Counted from the first letter of the stretch, positions 53,617-63,104 are shown. The stretch is 64,000 nucleotides of DNA from Faecalibacterium sp. I3-3-33 (GCF_023347295.1 NZ_CP094469.1:1054001-1118000), one strand, 5' to 3'. The notes: generated from the sequence alone by a model not told the origin. Made by a program: numbers and translations.

Positions 53617-54081
53617 ATGTTTATGCCGACTGTTTTTCATGAGAACCTGTTCGATGATCTCTTTGATCCGTTCTGGAACGAGGGTGCACTGGAGCGTGCG
53701 ATGAACCGCGAAGCCCGCGACACCTTTGGTAAGCGCGGTGCAAACATGATGAAGACCGATGTCAAGCAGACGGACAACGGCTACGAAGTGGACGTTGATC
53801 TGCCGGGCTGCAAGAAAGAGGACGTTCAGATGGATCTGAACGACGGCTACCTGACCATTCAGGCCGTGCGCAGCCACTCTAACGATGAAAAGGACAACAA
53901 GGGCCGCTATGTACGGCGCGAGACCTTCTCCGGCAGCTGCGCCCGCAGCTTCTATGTGGGCGAAGTGAAGAAGGAGGACATCCACGCAAAGTTCGAGGAT
54001 GGCGTCCTGCACATCCAGCTGCCCGCTCCTCAGCAGACGAAGGCTTTGCCTGAGAACCCGAACCTGATCGAGATCGAGTAA
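53617..54081 (+). CDS. hsp20: Small heat shock protein Hsp20
   Basis: The 154-residue chaperone has an alpha-crystallin domain at about 45-140, with DVDLPGCKKEDVQMDLNDG and the late AKFEDGVLHIQLP. It holds unfolded proteins in the cytoplasm during stress. ATG 53617 follows TGGAGG at 53604. A CIRCE element 140 bases upstream puts it under HrcA repression. The 5' leader of about 115 bases has no gene. Confidence 0.93.
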   Translation: MFMPTVFHENLFDDLFDPFWNEGALERAMNREARDTFGKRGANMMKTDVKQTDNGYEVDVDLPGCKKEDVQMDLNDGYLTIQAVRSHSNDEKDNKGRYVRRETFSGSCARSFYVGEVKKEDIHAKFEDGVLHIQLPAPQQTKALPENPNLIEIE

Positions 54082-54119
54082 ATGCCGACCGTGTACGCTA
54101 AGGCATAACATACATAGGA

Positions 54120-54158
54120 TGCCCCCGGAGAGCAACAAGCCCTCCGGGGGCATTTTTT
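54120..54158 (+). terminator. Terminator of the Hsp20 gene
   Basis: TGCCCCCGGAG (54120-54130) and CTCCGGGGGCA (54142-54152) form an 11-bp stem followed by TTTTTT. Confidence 0.92.
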
Positions 54159-54344
54159 GTGTACAGGCCTTCGATAACGGAGAGGGGAGAAAGTACCTGT
54201 TTTTGCCAGAAAACTTTATTTTTCCACCGTTTCGTGGTATCCTTATAAGGCACACGCATTACAGGCCTGCGGCTGCACTGGCAGCGGCTGCGGACTGCGT
54301 GCGACAAAAAAGAACGTATAGAAGGAAAAAGGGGGATAAAAGTC

Positions 54345-55022
54345 ATGGGCGAATTTGCCTTTCAGACTTTACGGGAAAGTATCACCTCCGCCATCAGAAG
54401 CAAGATCCTTACCGGGGAATTACAGCCGGGCGTAAAGCTGGCCGAGCAGAAACTGGCTGAGGAGTTCGGCTCCAGCCGGGCACCCATCCGGGAGGCGCTG
54501 CGGCAGCTGGAACAGGAGGGTATGGTCGAGTATTCGCGCAACGTGGGCTGCTCGGTGCGCCGGGTAAAGCCGGAGGATGCCTACGAGATCTATCTGCTGC
54601 GGGCAAATCTGGAAATGACGGCGCTGCGCTATTTTGACTGCAAATTTACGGAAGAGGATCTGCGCACCCTGCGCGGCATCTTAGAAGAGATGCGCAATGT
54701 CCGGCCGGGGAATCTTTCTCAGATCGTGGAGAACGATAACCGCTTCCATGCGGTCATCGTGCAGCGGGCGGGGCTGCCCAGACTGCTGAAATTCTGGGAC
54801 GATCTGAACTACGGCAACCTGCTTGTTGGGGTGAGCAGTGGCTCTAACCACGAGACGCTGGCACAGCGGCAGAACGGCATCCACACCAAGCTGTACGAGG
54901 CGCTGGCAAGCGGCGACACCGAGGTTGCCTGCCGCGCCGTCTACGCCCACTACATGGAGCCTATGGAGCGGATGCGCAGCGCGAACAGCGCTGGACAGGC
55001 AGCAGACGGCACGGCAAAATAA
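54345..55022 (+). CDS. GntR/FCD-family transcription regulator
   Basis: The 225-residue protein has a winged-helix domain (about 8-72, with KLAEQKLAEEFGSSRAPIRE) and an all-helical FCD effector domain (about 80-210) with Asp and His residues in place for metal or organic-acid binding. It precedes the amino-acid permease gene; a palindrome on the permease promoter is its likely target. The start at 54345 has only a weak ribosome binding site (AAGGGGG at 54329). Confidence 0.88.
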   Translation: MGEFAFQTLRESITSAIRSKILTGELQPGVKLAEQKLAEEFGSSRAPIREALRQLEQEGMVEYSRNVGCSVRRVKPEDAYEIYLLRANLEMTALRYFDCKFTEEDLRTLRGILEEMRNVRPGNLSQIVENDNRFHAVIVQRAGLPRLLKFWDDLNYGNLLVGVSSGSNHETLAQRQNGIHTKLYEALASGDTEVACRAVYAHYMEPMERMRSANSAGQAADGTAK

Positions 55023-55071
55023 GGGGGATTTGGCTGACCGTCTAAATTTTGACCAATCATTTTATGGAAAT

Positions 55072-55107
55072 TGCAGATTGTCTACAATCTGCAATTATGA
55101 TATACTA
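55072..55107 (+). promoter_or_regulatory. GntR-type operator on the permease promoter
   Basis: TTGCAGATTGT-CT-ACAATCTGCAA (55072-55095) is a perfect palindrome with a TTGT..ACAA core, as in FCD-GntR operators. TTGTCT (55079-55084), 17 bases, TATACT (55102-55107) is the promoter, so the operator covers the -35 box. Confidence 0.85.
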
Positions 55108-55226
55108 TCAAAGTGACTGGTCGAGTACTGCTGTATTTTTGGTAAAATTGCGAAATGTATGCGGAACATCGGCCTTCTTACAGGAACTTCCGCCCTGTGT
55201 GGAAAAGAAAGAGAGGAATTGTCCGC

Positions 55227-56669
55227 ATGTCTAACAAAGAAAAAGCCACAAAGATCTCGTGGCTTACCCTTGCCTTCATGGCCTTTTCTACGGTCTGGGG
55301 CTTCGGCAACATTACCAACGGCTTTGTGTACTTTAACGGTCCACAGGTCATCTTCAGCTGGATCTTCATGTTTGTTCTGTACTTCATCCCCTATGCCTTG
55401 ATGGTGGGTGAGCTGGGCTCTGCCTTTAAAAACGAGGGCGGCGGCGTCAGCTCCTGGCTGCACCAGACCACCAACGCCAAGCTGGCCTACTACGCCGGTT
55501 GGACCTACTGGGCCTGCCACATCACCTACATTGCCAGCAAGGGCAGCGGCTTTTTGAAAGCGCTGAGCTGGGCCGTTTTCCGCAACGCGGAGACCTACGA
55601 TTCCTTCCCCACCCGCTATATCCAGCTTGCCACCTTCTGCATCCTGCTGCTGGGCTGCTACATTGCAAGTCTGGGTCTGAACCCCCTGAAAAAGCTGCTC
55701 ACCGCCGCAGGCACCTGCACCTTCGTCATGTCCCTGCTGTACATCCTGATGATGTTCGCTGCCCCGGCCATCAACCCCACGGCAGAGTACGTCCACGCCA
55801 ACCTGAGCTTCAGCAGCCTCATCCCCAACTTTAACGTCACCTACTTCACGTCTCTGTCCATTCTGGTGTTCGCTGTGGGCGGCTGCGAGAAGATCTCTCC
55901 CTACGTCAATAAGGTCGAGAACCCCAGCAAGGGCTTCCCCCGCGGCATGATCGCGCTGGCCGTCATGGTGGTCACCTGCGCCATTCTGGGCACGCTGGCC
56001 ATGAGCCGTATGTTCGACCCCGCCGTCATCAACGCCAGCGCAGAGAGCTTCAACGCCTATGTCGCCAACAGTTCCTACTGGGCTTTCCAGAAGCTGGGTC
56101 AGTACTACCATGTGGGCGATCTGTTCATGATCATCTACGCCCTGTGCAACGTCATCAGCCAGCTCGCCGTGCTGATTTTGAGCATCGACGCACCGCTGCG
56201 TATGCTGCTGGATAACGAGCACACCAAGCAGTTCATCCCGAAGGCTCTGCACAAGGTCAACGCCCACGGTGTGCACAGCAACGGCATCAAGATGGTGGCT
56301 GTGCTGTCCGGCTCCATCATTCTGGCACAGTCCTTTGTGCCCGGTGCTGCTGCCGTTCTGCGTCAGCTGACCAAGCTGAACTCTGTGTGTATGCCCATGC
56401 GCTACCTGTGGGTGTTTGCCGCCTACATCGCCCTGCGCAATGCCTACGACACCATCCCTGCCGAGTACCGCTTTGTCAAGAATCAGGCCGTGGCTAAGTT
56501 CTTCGGCGGCTGGTGCTTTGCCGTTACCGCCGTGTGCTGCGTGCTGGGTATGTATGATAAGGACCCCTTCACCTTTGCACTGAACGTCATCACCCCCGTG
56601 GTGCTGACTGTGCTGGGATTCATTCTGCCCGCCCTTGCAAAGCGCGAGCAGACTGCTGCTAAAAAGTAA
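55227..56669 (+). CDS. APC-family amino-acid permease
   Basis: The 480-residue protein has about 12 membrane segments and resembles the glutamate/GABA antiporter or YjeM branch (STVWGFGNITNGFVYFNG near the start; FAVGGCEKISPYVNKVENP in the middle). It would import or exchange an amino acid. ATG 55227 follows GAGAGGA at 55211. The upstream palindrome and adjacent GntR gene suggest substrate-dependent control. It is followed by an aminopeptidase gene, which fits peptide and amino-acid use. Confidence 0.9.
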   Translation: MSNKEKATKISWLTLAFMAFSTVWGFGNITNGFVYFNGPQVIFSWIFMFVLYFIPYALMVGELGSAFKNEGGGVSSWLHQTTNAKLAYYAGWTYWACHITYIASKGSGFLKALSWAVFRNAETYDSFPTRYIQLATFCILLLGCYIASLGLNPLKKLLTAAGTCTFVMSLLYILMMFAAPAINPTAEYVHANLSFSSLIPNFNVTYFTSLSILVFAVGGCEKISPYVNKVENPSKGFPRGMIALAVMVVTCAILGTLAMSRMFDPAVINASAESFNAYVANSSYWAFQKLGQYYHVGDLFMIIYALCNVISQLAVLILSIDAPLRMLLDNEHTKQFIPKALHKVNAHGVHSNGIKMVAVLSGSIILAQSFVPGAAAVLRQLTKLNSVCMPMRYLWVFAAYIALRNAYDTIPAEYRFVKNQAVAKFFGGWCFAVTAVCCVLGMYDKDPFTFALNVITPVVLTVLGFILPALAKREQTAAKK

Positions 56670-56683
56670 CCTGAATATGCTTA

Positions 56684-56715
56684 AAAAGGGCCGGTCAGCA
56701 CTGACCGGCTCTTTT
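56684..56715 (+). terminator. Terminator between permease and aminopeptidase
   Basis: GGCCGGTCAG and CTGACCGGCT form a stem with a CA loop, followed by CTTTT. Confidence 0.85.
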
Positions 56716-56742
56716 CAGATACACCCAAGGAGGTTTATTTCT

Positions 56743-58059
56743 ATGATCGCATCCGAAGTCCGTGAAATGCTGTCCTTCATCGACGGCAACCCCACCGCAT
56801 ACCACACCACCGCCGCTGTGCGGGATATCCTGCTGAAGGCAGGCTTTGCCGAGCTGCTGGAAAGCCGCAAGTGGGCGCTGGAACCCGGCAAGGACTACTT
56901 TGTCTGCCGCAACGGATCCAGCATCATCGCCTTCCGCATGGGCGACCAGCTGGAAAATTACAGCTTCAACGTTGCCGCCGCCCATACGGATTCTCCCTGC
57001 TTCCGCATCAAGGAGAACGCCGAGATCCACATGGGGCAGAACTACACCAAGCTGAACACCGAGGGCTACGGCGGCATGATCTGCGCCACATGGATGGACC
57101 GTCCGCTGTCTGTGGCGGGCCGTGTGCTGGTGCAGGAGAACGGCACCATCGTTTCCCGTCTGGTGGCACTAGACCGCGACCTGTTGATGATCCCCAGCGT
57201 AGCCATCCACATGAACCGCGAGGTCAACGATAAGGCTTCCTTCAACAAGCAGGTGGATATGCTGCCCGTGCTGGGCGGTGCCTGCGAGGAGGGCGCGCTG
57301 AAAAAGCTGATCGCAGAGGAGCTGAAAGTGTCTGAGGAGCAGATCCTTGGCAGCGATTTATTCCTCTATGTGCGGGAAAAGGCCACCGTCTGGGGCTGCA
57401 ACGAGGAGTTCATCTCCTGCGGCCGTCTGGACGACCAGCAGTGCGTCTACGGCATCCTGAAGGGTCTGCTGACTGCCAAGAACGCCCGCTCCATCGGTGT
57501 GGCAGCCTTCTTTGATAACGAGGAGGTGGGCTCCGGCACCAAGCAGGGCGCAGCTTCCACCTTCCTGTACGATGTGCTGCACCGCATTGCCCAGAGCCTT
57601 GGCGGCAACGACGAGGACTTCCACCGTGCGGTGGCTTCCAGCTTTATGGTCAGTGCCGACAACGCCCACGCTGTGCATCCCAACCACCCGGAGCACACCG
57701 ATGTGAATAACTGCACCTACATGAACAAGGGTGTGGTCATCAAGACCCACGCAGGCCAGAAGTACACCAGCGACGGCATGAGCGTTGCCGCCGCCCGGGA
57801 GCTGGCTGCCCGCGCCGGAGTGCCGCTGCAATACTTTGCAAACCGTTCCGATAAGGTAGGCGGCAGCACGCTGGGCAACCTGGCCATGGCACAGGTGTCC
57901 ATGAACTGTGTGGACATCGGCCTGCCGCAGCTGGCGATGCACTCCTGCTACGAGACCGCCGGCGCAGAGGATACCCTCTCGCTCATCAAACTGATGCAGG
58001 AGCTGTACAGCAGCCACTTTGAAGAGACTGCATTCGGCACCCTTTCCATCGGCAAGTAA
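56743..58059 (+). CDS. M18 family aminopeptidase
   Basis: The 438-residue metallo-aminopeptidase removes acidic or other residues from peptide N-termini. Metal and catalytic marks are seen in AAAHTDSPCFRIK (about 82-94), FFDNEEVGSG (about 257-266), SADNAHAVHPNHP and a late HSCYETAG. ATG 56743 follows AAGGAGG at 56727; the frame open upstream reads through the permease terminator. The length is normal for the family. Confidence 0.93.
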   Translation: MIASEVREMLSFIDGNPTAYHTTAAVRDILLKAGFAELLESRKWALEPGKDYFVCRNGSSIIAFRMGDQLENYSFNVAAAHTDSPCFRIKENAEIHMGQNYTKLNTEGYGGMICATWMDRPLSVAGRVLVQENGTIVSRLVALDRDLLMIPSVAIHMNREVNDKASFNKQVDMLPVLGGACEEGALKKLIAEELKVSEEQILGSDLFLYVREKATVWGCNEEFISCGRLDDQQCVYGILKGLLTAKNARSIGVAAFFDNEEVGSGTKQGAASTFLYDVLHRIAQSLGGNDEDFHRAVASSFMVSADNAHAVHPNHPEHTDVNNCTYMNKGVVIKTHAGQKYTSDGMSVAAARELAARAGVPLQYFANRSDKVGGSTLGNLAMAQVSMNCVDIGLPQLAMHSCYETAGAEDTLSLIKLMQELYSSHFEETAFGTLSIGK

Positions 58060-58076
58060 ACGGATAAAAGCATAAA

Positions 58077-58116
58077 AAGGACTGCTGTGCGCTGCTATGC
58101 ACGGCAGTCCTTTTTG
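58077..58116 (+). terminator. Terminator of the aminopeptidase gene
   Basis: AAGGACTGC (58077-58085) and GCAGTCCTT (58104-58112) form a 9-bp stem followed by TTTG. Confidence 0.85.
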
Positions 58117-58239
58117 CATAAAAGCTGATTTTCCGTGGCCGGTTAAGCCCGGATATAGAAATCCGACAGTAGTTGTGGTAAAATAAGGCATCCGGGAGCG
58201 CCGGGCGCTCCGCTGCAACATCAAAAATGGAGGTTTTCT

Positions 58240-58713
58240 ATGAAAAAGACCTATCGCTCGCTCTTTTGCCTGCTTGCGGTGCTGCTGCTCAGCGTCAGCG
58301 CACTGCCCTCTGCTTCGGCGCTGTTTTCCAAGAAGCTCTATTATTATTATGGTGTAGTAGAAGGCGTCAGCCGCACCGTGGAGGGCAAGGTGGAGTCCAT
58401 TCTGGTGACTGCGGAAGAGCAGGAGACCTACCAGATGATCGTCACCGACAGCACCGTCTGGCAGGACCATGACGAAAAAACTACCTCCGACCCCGCCACC
58501 CTTGCGGTAGGCGAGCAGATCTGCGTGGTGCATGACCCGGCTGTGATGATGTCGCTGCCGCCGCAGTCGGTGGCGTACACCGTCATCCGCAACTTCCCCG
58601 CAGGCACGGATCTGGAACAGGAAGCCCGGGATGCCGCCTGCCCGGTGAAGAAGTTCTTTGCCGACACCCGCAAAGCCATTTCGGATTGGTTCTACCAGAC
58701 CATGCCCATCTGA
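58240..58713 (+). CDS. Secreted protein of unknown function
   Basis: The 157-residue product has a signal peptide (MKKTYRSLF, then a hydrophobic core to about residue 22 and a cleavage site after SASA). The mature part is mostly beta strands with VEGKVESILVTAEEQETYQM and two Cys residues far apart. No family is recognised. It ends against a two-way terminator shared with the hybrid kinase gene. Confidence 0.7.
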   Translation: MKKTYRSLFCLLAVLLLSVSALPSASALFSKKLYYYYGVVEGVSRTVEGKVESILVTAEEQETYQMIVTDSTVWQDHDEKTTSDPATLAVGEQICVVHDPAVMMSLPPQSVAYTVIRNFPAGTDLEQEARDAACPVKKFFADTRKAISDWFYQTMPI

Positions 58714-58742
58714 GGGTAAAACTCCTTCTATAACGCAAAAAA

Positions 58743-58790
58743 CTGCTGCCCCGTACCGGATGCCAAAGCGTCCGGGCAAAGGGGCAGCAG
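58743..58790. terminator. Bidirectional terminator
   Basis: CTGCTGCCCC (58743-58752) and GGGGCAGCAG (58781-58790) form a 10-bp stem, with T-runs on both strands. It separates the secreted-protein gene from the hybrid kinase gene. Confidence 0.9.
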
Positions 58791-58841
58791 ATTTTTTATG
58801 CAAGGTTATGCGGTGTTTTGCGGCAAAAGCGCTGTATACCG

Positions 58842-61109
58842 CTATTTATTTTCGGGGGGGGGGGTAACACGGAAGCGCTTCACTGTCTGCTCCAGTGCGC
58901 TGATGTCCACAGGCTTGGACAGATGTTCGTCCATGCCGGCTTCCTTGCTCTTTTGCATATCCTCAAGGAAGGCATTGGCAGTCATGGCAAGGATGGGAAT
59001 CGTTCTGCCCAGCGGGTTTTCGCCGCTGCGGATGCGGCGGGTGGCTTCCAAGCCGTCCATCACCGGCATCTGGATATCCATCAGGATCATGTCATAATCG
59101 CCGGGCTTTACGCCGGCAAAGGCATCCACGATCTCCTGACCGTTGGGGCAGATGGTGCAGCTTGCACCCTTTGCTTCCAGCAGCATCTGCAAAATTTCGG
59201 CGTTGATGGCATTATCCTCGGCGCAGAGGAACTTCATGCCGGACAGGGGAGAAGTGGTCTCTTCTTCCTCCGGGAGCGCCTGCGCCTTTTGCACCGTGTC
59301 CGCTTCGGTGTCAATGGGAAATTCCAGCACCACCTCAAAGCGGGTGCCCTTGCCAGTGGCGCTCTCCACGCTGATGGAGCCGCCCATCAGGTCTATGACG
59401 CTTTTGGTAATCGCCATACCCAGACCCGTGCCCTGCACCTTGTTGGTGCCGGAGCGCTCCTCACGGGTAAAGGGGTCGAAAAGGGTCTTTTGGTAGTCTG
59501 CGCTCATGCCGATGCCGTCATCCTGCACCACAAAGCGGTACCGGGCGTAGTGCTCGTTCCGGGGCAGCTCTTCCACCTCGAACCGGATGTGCCCGCCGGT
59601 GGGCGTATACTTGACCGCGTTGGAGAGGATGTTCATCAGCACCTGATTCAAACGGTTGGGGTCGGCCAGCACGTTTTCGTGCTGCAGATTGGTGCTTACC
59701 GTAAAGGTCTGACTGCGCTGACCTGCCTGCTGCCGGATGATGCTGTCCAGCTGGCTGATCTGCTGGGGCAGGTTCATCTTTTCCACATTCAGGGTGGTCT
59801 TGCCGCTCTCGATGCGGCTCATATCCAGAATATTGTTGATGATGCCCAGCAGCAGCTGACCGGAGGCTTCCAACTTGCCCAGATGCTCGGCAAGCTTTTC
59901 CGGCTCGTGCAGTTCGTTTTTCATCAGGGTGGTAATGCCGATGATGGCGTTCATGGGGGTGCGGATATCGTGGCTCATGTTGGAAAGGAAGTCCGTCTTG
60001 GCTTTGCTGGCACGCTCGGCGGATTGCAGCGCCTCGGCGGCAGCATCCTGCGCCCGCCGCATCTCGTCGTTGGCCTGTGTCAGCTGGATGTTATACTGCT
60101 CCAGACGGAGGTTCGTCTTTTTTTCAGCCTGCAGCTCCCGCTGCTGCTTTTCCCGCAAAAGGAACCAGCCAGCAATGACTGTCATGATCGAAAACACCGT
60201 TGCAAAGCCTACAATAACGACCATGACGATATTGACCAACTTCTGCGTATTCACGGCCACATATTCTGCCGGAACAAGGAACGCCAGCGTCCACTGGGCG
60301 CTTTCCATCTGCTTCAGGGCGTAGTAATACTCGGTCCCGTCCAGCACGGCGTTGGAATAACAGGAGCCTGTGCGGGCAAGCCGCTCCTTTGCTGCTGCAA
60401 AGGAAGAACCGTGCAGATAGGACATCTGGGAGAGCACGGTGTATACGTTATGCCCCTTCAGCAGCTCGGTGTCATTGGCGTTGAACAGCTTGAAGCCGTT
60501 GTTGTCCAGCACATAGACGCTGTTGTTGTTTTCGTAGGCGTCACAGCGGAAATAATCGTTCAGCTGGGTCATGCTCTGCGAAATACCAAAGTAGCGCAGA
60601 GTGATCTCGCCGGTCTCGCTTTGCAGGGTGATAGGGGTGGAGAGCTGTTCCAGAAACACCATCCGGGAGTCGTCCGCGGTCAGCGCGTTGGAAACATAGC
60701 TGACCCGCTCCGGTGCACTTTCCAGATAGGTCATCTCCCGCAGCAGACCCATGCTGCCGTACTCGGTATAATAACGCCCGCTGGAATCTACGGCAACCAG
60801 CTCGATCTGGCTTTCCTGATAATTGGAAAGCTCCGACAGCTTTTTCAGATAGCGGTAGAATTCAGTATCAGTCTTTAACGGAGTGTAGTACAAATAATTG
60901 CATTGTACATTCACCTCGCTCCAATGGGTGTCGATGACATCCTCCAGACTGTGGAACATCTGGTGGGTGACCTCTTCCATCTGGCTCAGCCGCTCGTGGT
61001 AGACAAGGTTCTGGATGTAGGTCTGGCTCATGACAAAAAGGGTCAGGATCAACACGATGATGACAAAGCCGAAGCCTACAAACAGCTTTTTATAGATTTT
61101 GTTGTTCAC
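58842..61109 (-). CDS. Hybrid sensor histidine kinase with receiver domain
   Basis: The 755-residue protein has a membrane helix at about 9-30, a large outer sensor domain (about 31-290, dCache-like by size), a second helix at about 293-318, a coiled coil, an H box NMSHDIRTPMNAIIG (about 385), an N box and G boxes (QDDGIGMS, GTGLGMAI), and a C-terminal receiver with Asp in MILMDIQMPVMDG. It lacks a DNA-binding output. It follows a lipoprotein gene by 25 bases, so the two probably work as one sensor. The last codons contain an 11-base C-run. Confidence 0.92.
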   Translation of the reverse strand: MNNKIYKKLFVGFGFVIIVLILTLFVMSQTYIQNLVYHERLSQMEEVTHQMFHSLEDVIDTHWSEVNVQCNYLYYTPLKTDTEFYRYLKKLSELSNYQESQIELVAVDSSGRYYTEYGSMGLLREMTYLESAPERVSYVSNALTADDSRMVFLEQLSTPITLQSETGEITLRYFGISQSMTQLNDYFRCDAYENNNSVYVLDNNGFKLFNANDTELLKGHNVYTVLSQMSYLHGSSFAAAKERLARTGSCYSNAVLDGTEYYYALKQMESAQWTLAFLVPAEYVAVNTQKLVNIVMVVIVGFATVFSIMTVIAGWFLLREKQQRELQAEKKTNLRLEQYNIQLTQANDEMRRAQDAAAEALQSAERASKAKTDFLSNMSHDIRTPMNAIIGITTLMKNELHEPEKLAEHLGKLEASGQLLLGIINNILDMSRIESGKTTLNVEKMNLPQQISQLDSIIRQQAGQRSQTFTVSTNLQHENVLADPNRLNQVLMNILSNAVKYTPTGGHIRFEVEELPRNEHYARYRFVVQDDGIGMSADYQKTLFDPFTREERSGTNKVQGTGLGMAITKSVIDLMGGSISVESATGKGTRFEVVLEFPIDTEADTVQKAQALPEEEETTSPLSGMKFLCAEDNAINAEILQMLLEAKGASCTICPNGQEIVDAFAGVKPGDYDMILMDIQMPVMDGLEATRRIRSGENPLGRTIPILAMTANAFLEDMQKSKEAGMDEHLSKPVDISALEQTVKRFRVTPPPENK

Positions 61110-61134
61110 ATCCAGTATCTCCTGTCCGTTTTAT

Positions 61135-62919
61135 TCAACTCCATGCGGTGTCTGCCCGGCTGATGGTGGTGTATGCGCCAAAGAAAGCCTTTGCGGCGTC
61201 CATGCCCACCACACCGCTGTCTGCCACCGTTGCTTCGGCCGCCAACTTGTCGCTCACACCGCAGATGGCAACCTGATAGGTCTTGCCCGCTTCCGGCTGC
61301 ATCGGGCTTACCAGCACATAGGGGTAGCCCTTGCCGTTGCCGTAGGCATCGTAGCCAGAAGCAAGCAGGTCGTTGATCTGCTGCCCGGTCAGGGCAACGG
61401 TCTGGATGGTGCGGTTCCAGCCGGTGGGCAGGATGACCGAAAGGTCGTAATCCGTAATGCCCTTGGCGTACAGCTTGGCGGCTACGCCGTGGTGGTTCTG
61501 ATTGGTGGGGTTGCCGGGGATCCATGTGCTCAGCGAGACCAGCGCAAGGTCGCTGCCGGTAGCCTGTGCAAAGCAGCGGCCTACCAGCATGGCGCAGTCC
61601 TGCTGCGAAAGCTCCTCCGTAACGGTAGTGATGACGTCCGGGGTGTTGTTCACCACACTGTCCTGATCCTCGTCCAGCTGACGGATCACATCCTCCATGG
61701 TGGCGTTGCCCTCCATGAAGTCCAGCATTTTAAGGCCGGTGGTCACGATGGTGTTTTCCCAGCCGGAGTAGATAAAAGGCGCGGTATTGCCTGCATTCAG
61801 GGCATCGGCAACATCGGCGTAGTAGGTGCCGTCTGCCTTTGCACCCTTGAAGGGCAACAGGCTGCTTTTCAGCGCCGTTGCGGGCTGCAGGGCACTGGTG
61901 CCTGCAACGGTGGAAAGGACGCGCATCACCTTGAGCGCATCTTCCAACTTCTGGGGGTTCTGTTTCAGCTTTTTATTCAGACCGTAGAAGCGGTTCACAT
62001 TCAGCACAAAAACGTTCTGGGTGCCGTCCTCGGAAAGAAACGGCATCAGCCCGAATTTATCGGCGTTGCCGTCTGCCTCCACAATGCCGTTGGTGTTTCC
62101 AATCAAAAACAGGGTGTTGCCCTCAGCCATCCTCTGCCGGGTCACGTTGTCGTCAAGAGCATCACCGGAGCCGTTCAGCATCCCGATGTCCTTCCACTTT
62201 TTGACATACGCCATTGCCTGCATCATGCCGGGGGTGTTGCTGACGTTCGCCTTGCCGGAAAGATAATCCTTCTGCCACAGTTTGCCGTCCAGTGTGCCAA
62301 GGAAATCGGCATCTGCAATGTTGAACAGATACTGGAAACCGTAGCCCGGATACTGGATCTGCGGCAGGCAGAGATCGACCCCGGCTTCCTTGGCCTTTGC
62401 AGCCAGTTCTTCCAGCTCAGCAAAAGAATTGGGCAGTTCCCAGCCGTGTTCCCGCAGCAGGGTCTTGTTGTAGGTGATGCCGTAGCAGTTGTAAACCGAG
62501 GGCAGCAGATAGATGGCACCGTTGTCGAACACGTCCTGCAGACGGGACTCCACATAGTTATCCGTAAAATCGTAGCCGGAAAGGTCCAGCAGTTTGTCGG
62601 AGACCAGATCAATCTGGGGATCGTAGTAGGTCAAGGTGCAGACGTCCGGCAGGTCGCCCGCCGCAAACATATTCTGCAAACAGGTGGTGGTGTTATCGCC
62701 GCTGTATGGCACGACCTCGATGTTCACTTCCGGGTAAACGCTGTGTACCTGCTCAATAAAGGCTTCTATCTCCTTATAAGGTGCCATAAAGGTGACGGCT
62801 TCGTGCGCATCTGCTGTTTTGCTTTCAGCCTTACCGCCGCCGCAGGCGGTCAGCGCTGCCGTTGCCGCAGTAATGCCGCAAACCTGCAAAAACGAGCGGC
62901 GGGAGATTTTTTTCATCAT
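61135..62919 (-). CDS. Lipoprotein: solute-binding protein fused to a 5'-nucleotidase C-like domain
   Basis: The 594-residue protein has a lipoprotein signal (SRRSFLQVCGITAA and LTAC-GGG). Residues about 38-400 follow the extracellular solute-binding fold (ITYNKTLL, SGWENTIV). The last 170 residues resemble the C-terminal substrate-binding domain of 5'-nucleotidases: ATGSDLALVS, YDLSVILPTGWNRTIQTVAL, TGQQINDLLASGYD. The metal-binding catalytic domain of nucleotidases is absent. Encoded just before a membrane kinase and without ABC permease genes, it is more likely a signal receptor than a transporter part. ATG 62919 or 62916. Confidence 0.85.
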   Translation of the reverse strand: MMKKISRRSFLQVCGITAATAALTACGGGKAESKTADAHEAVTFMAPYKEIEAFIEQVHSVYPEVNIEVVPYSGDNTTTCLQNMFAAGDLPDVCTLTYYDPQIDLVSDKLLDLSGYDFTDNYVESRLQDVFDNGAIYLLPSVYNCYGITYNKTLLREHGWELPNSFAELEELAAKAKEAGVDLCLPQIQYPGYGFQYLFNIADADFLGTLDGKLWQKDYLSGKANVSNTPGMMQAMAYVKKWKDIGMLNGSGDALDDNVTRQRMAEGNTLFLIGNTNGIVEADGNADKFGLMPFLSEDGTQNVFVLNVNRFYGLNKKLKQNPQKLEDALKVMRVLSTVAGTSALQPATALKSSLLPFKGAKADGTYYADVADALNAGNTAPFIYSGWENTIVTTGLKMLDFMEGNATMEDVIRQLDEDQDSVVNNTPDVITTVTEELSQQDCAMLVGRCFAQATGSDLALVSLSTWIPGNPTNQNHHGVAAKLYAKGITDYDLSVILPTGWNRTIQTVALTGQQINDLLASGYDAYGNGKGYPYVLVSPMQPEAGKTYQVAICGVSDKLAAEATVADSGVVGMDAAKAFFGAYTTISRADTAWS

Positions 62920-63075
62920 ATAAATATACCTTCCTCACATTTCGGAGGGCAGTGCTGCACAGAACCAATGGGGTGCAGTGCTGCCATAGCTATTTTACAC
63001 ACCCCACAGGAACCCCTACGCTCGCGGCCTGTCCGCACTGGGCATACGCCGATTTTCCCATAAAATGACATTCTT

Positions 63076-63104
63076 ATTGTATCATTGTAACAAAAGTGTT
63101 TCAA
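63076..63104 (-). promoter_or_regulatory. Promoter of the lipoprotein-kinase operon
   Basis: On the minus strand TTGAAA (63099-63104), 17 bases and TACAAT (63076-63081) make a near-consensus promoter about 155 bases before the lipoprotein start. Confidence 0.75.

Noticed and set aside
58818..60878. 686-codon plus-strand frame opposite the hybrid kinase
   Set aside because: It is the antisense of a gene with complete kinase and receiver motifs, and its composition is typical of a shadow frame.
61099..63063. 654-codon plus-strand frame opposite the lipoprotein gene
   Set aside because: It covers the lipoprotein in antisense and reads as low-complexity His/Val/Gly; the minus strand has signal peptide, lipobox and fold motifs.
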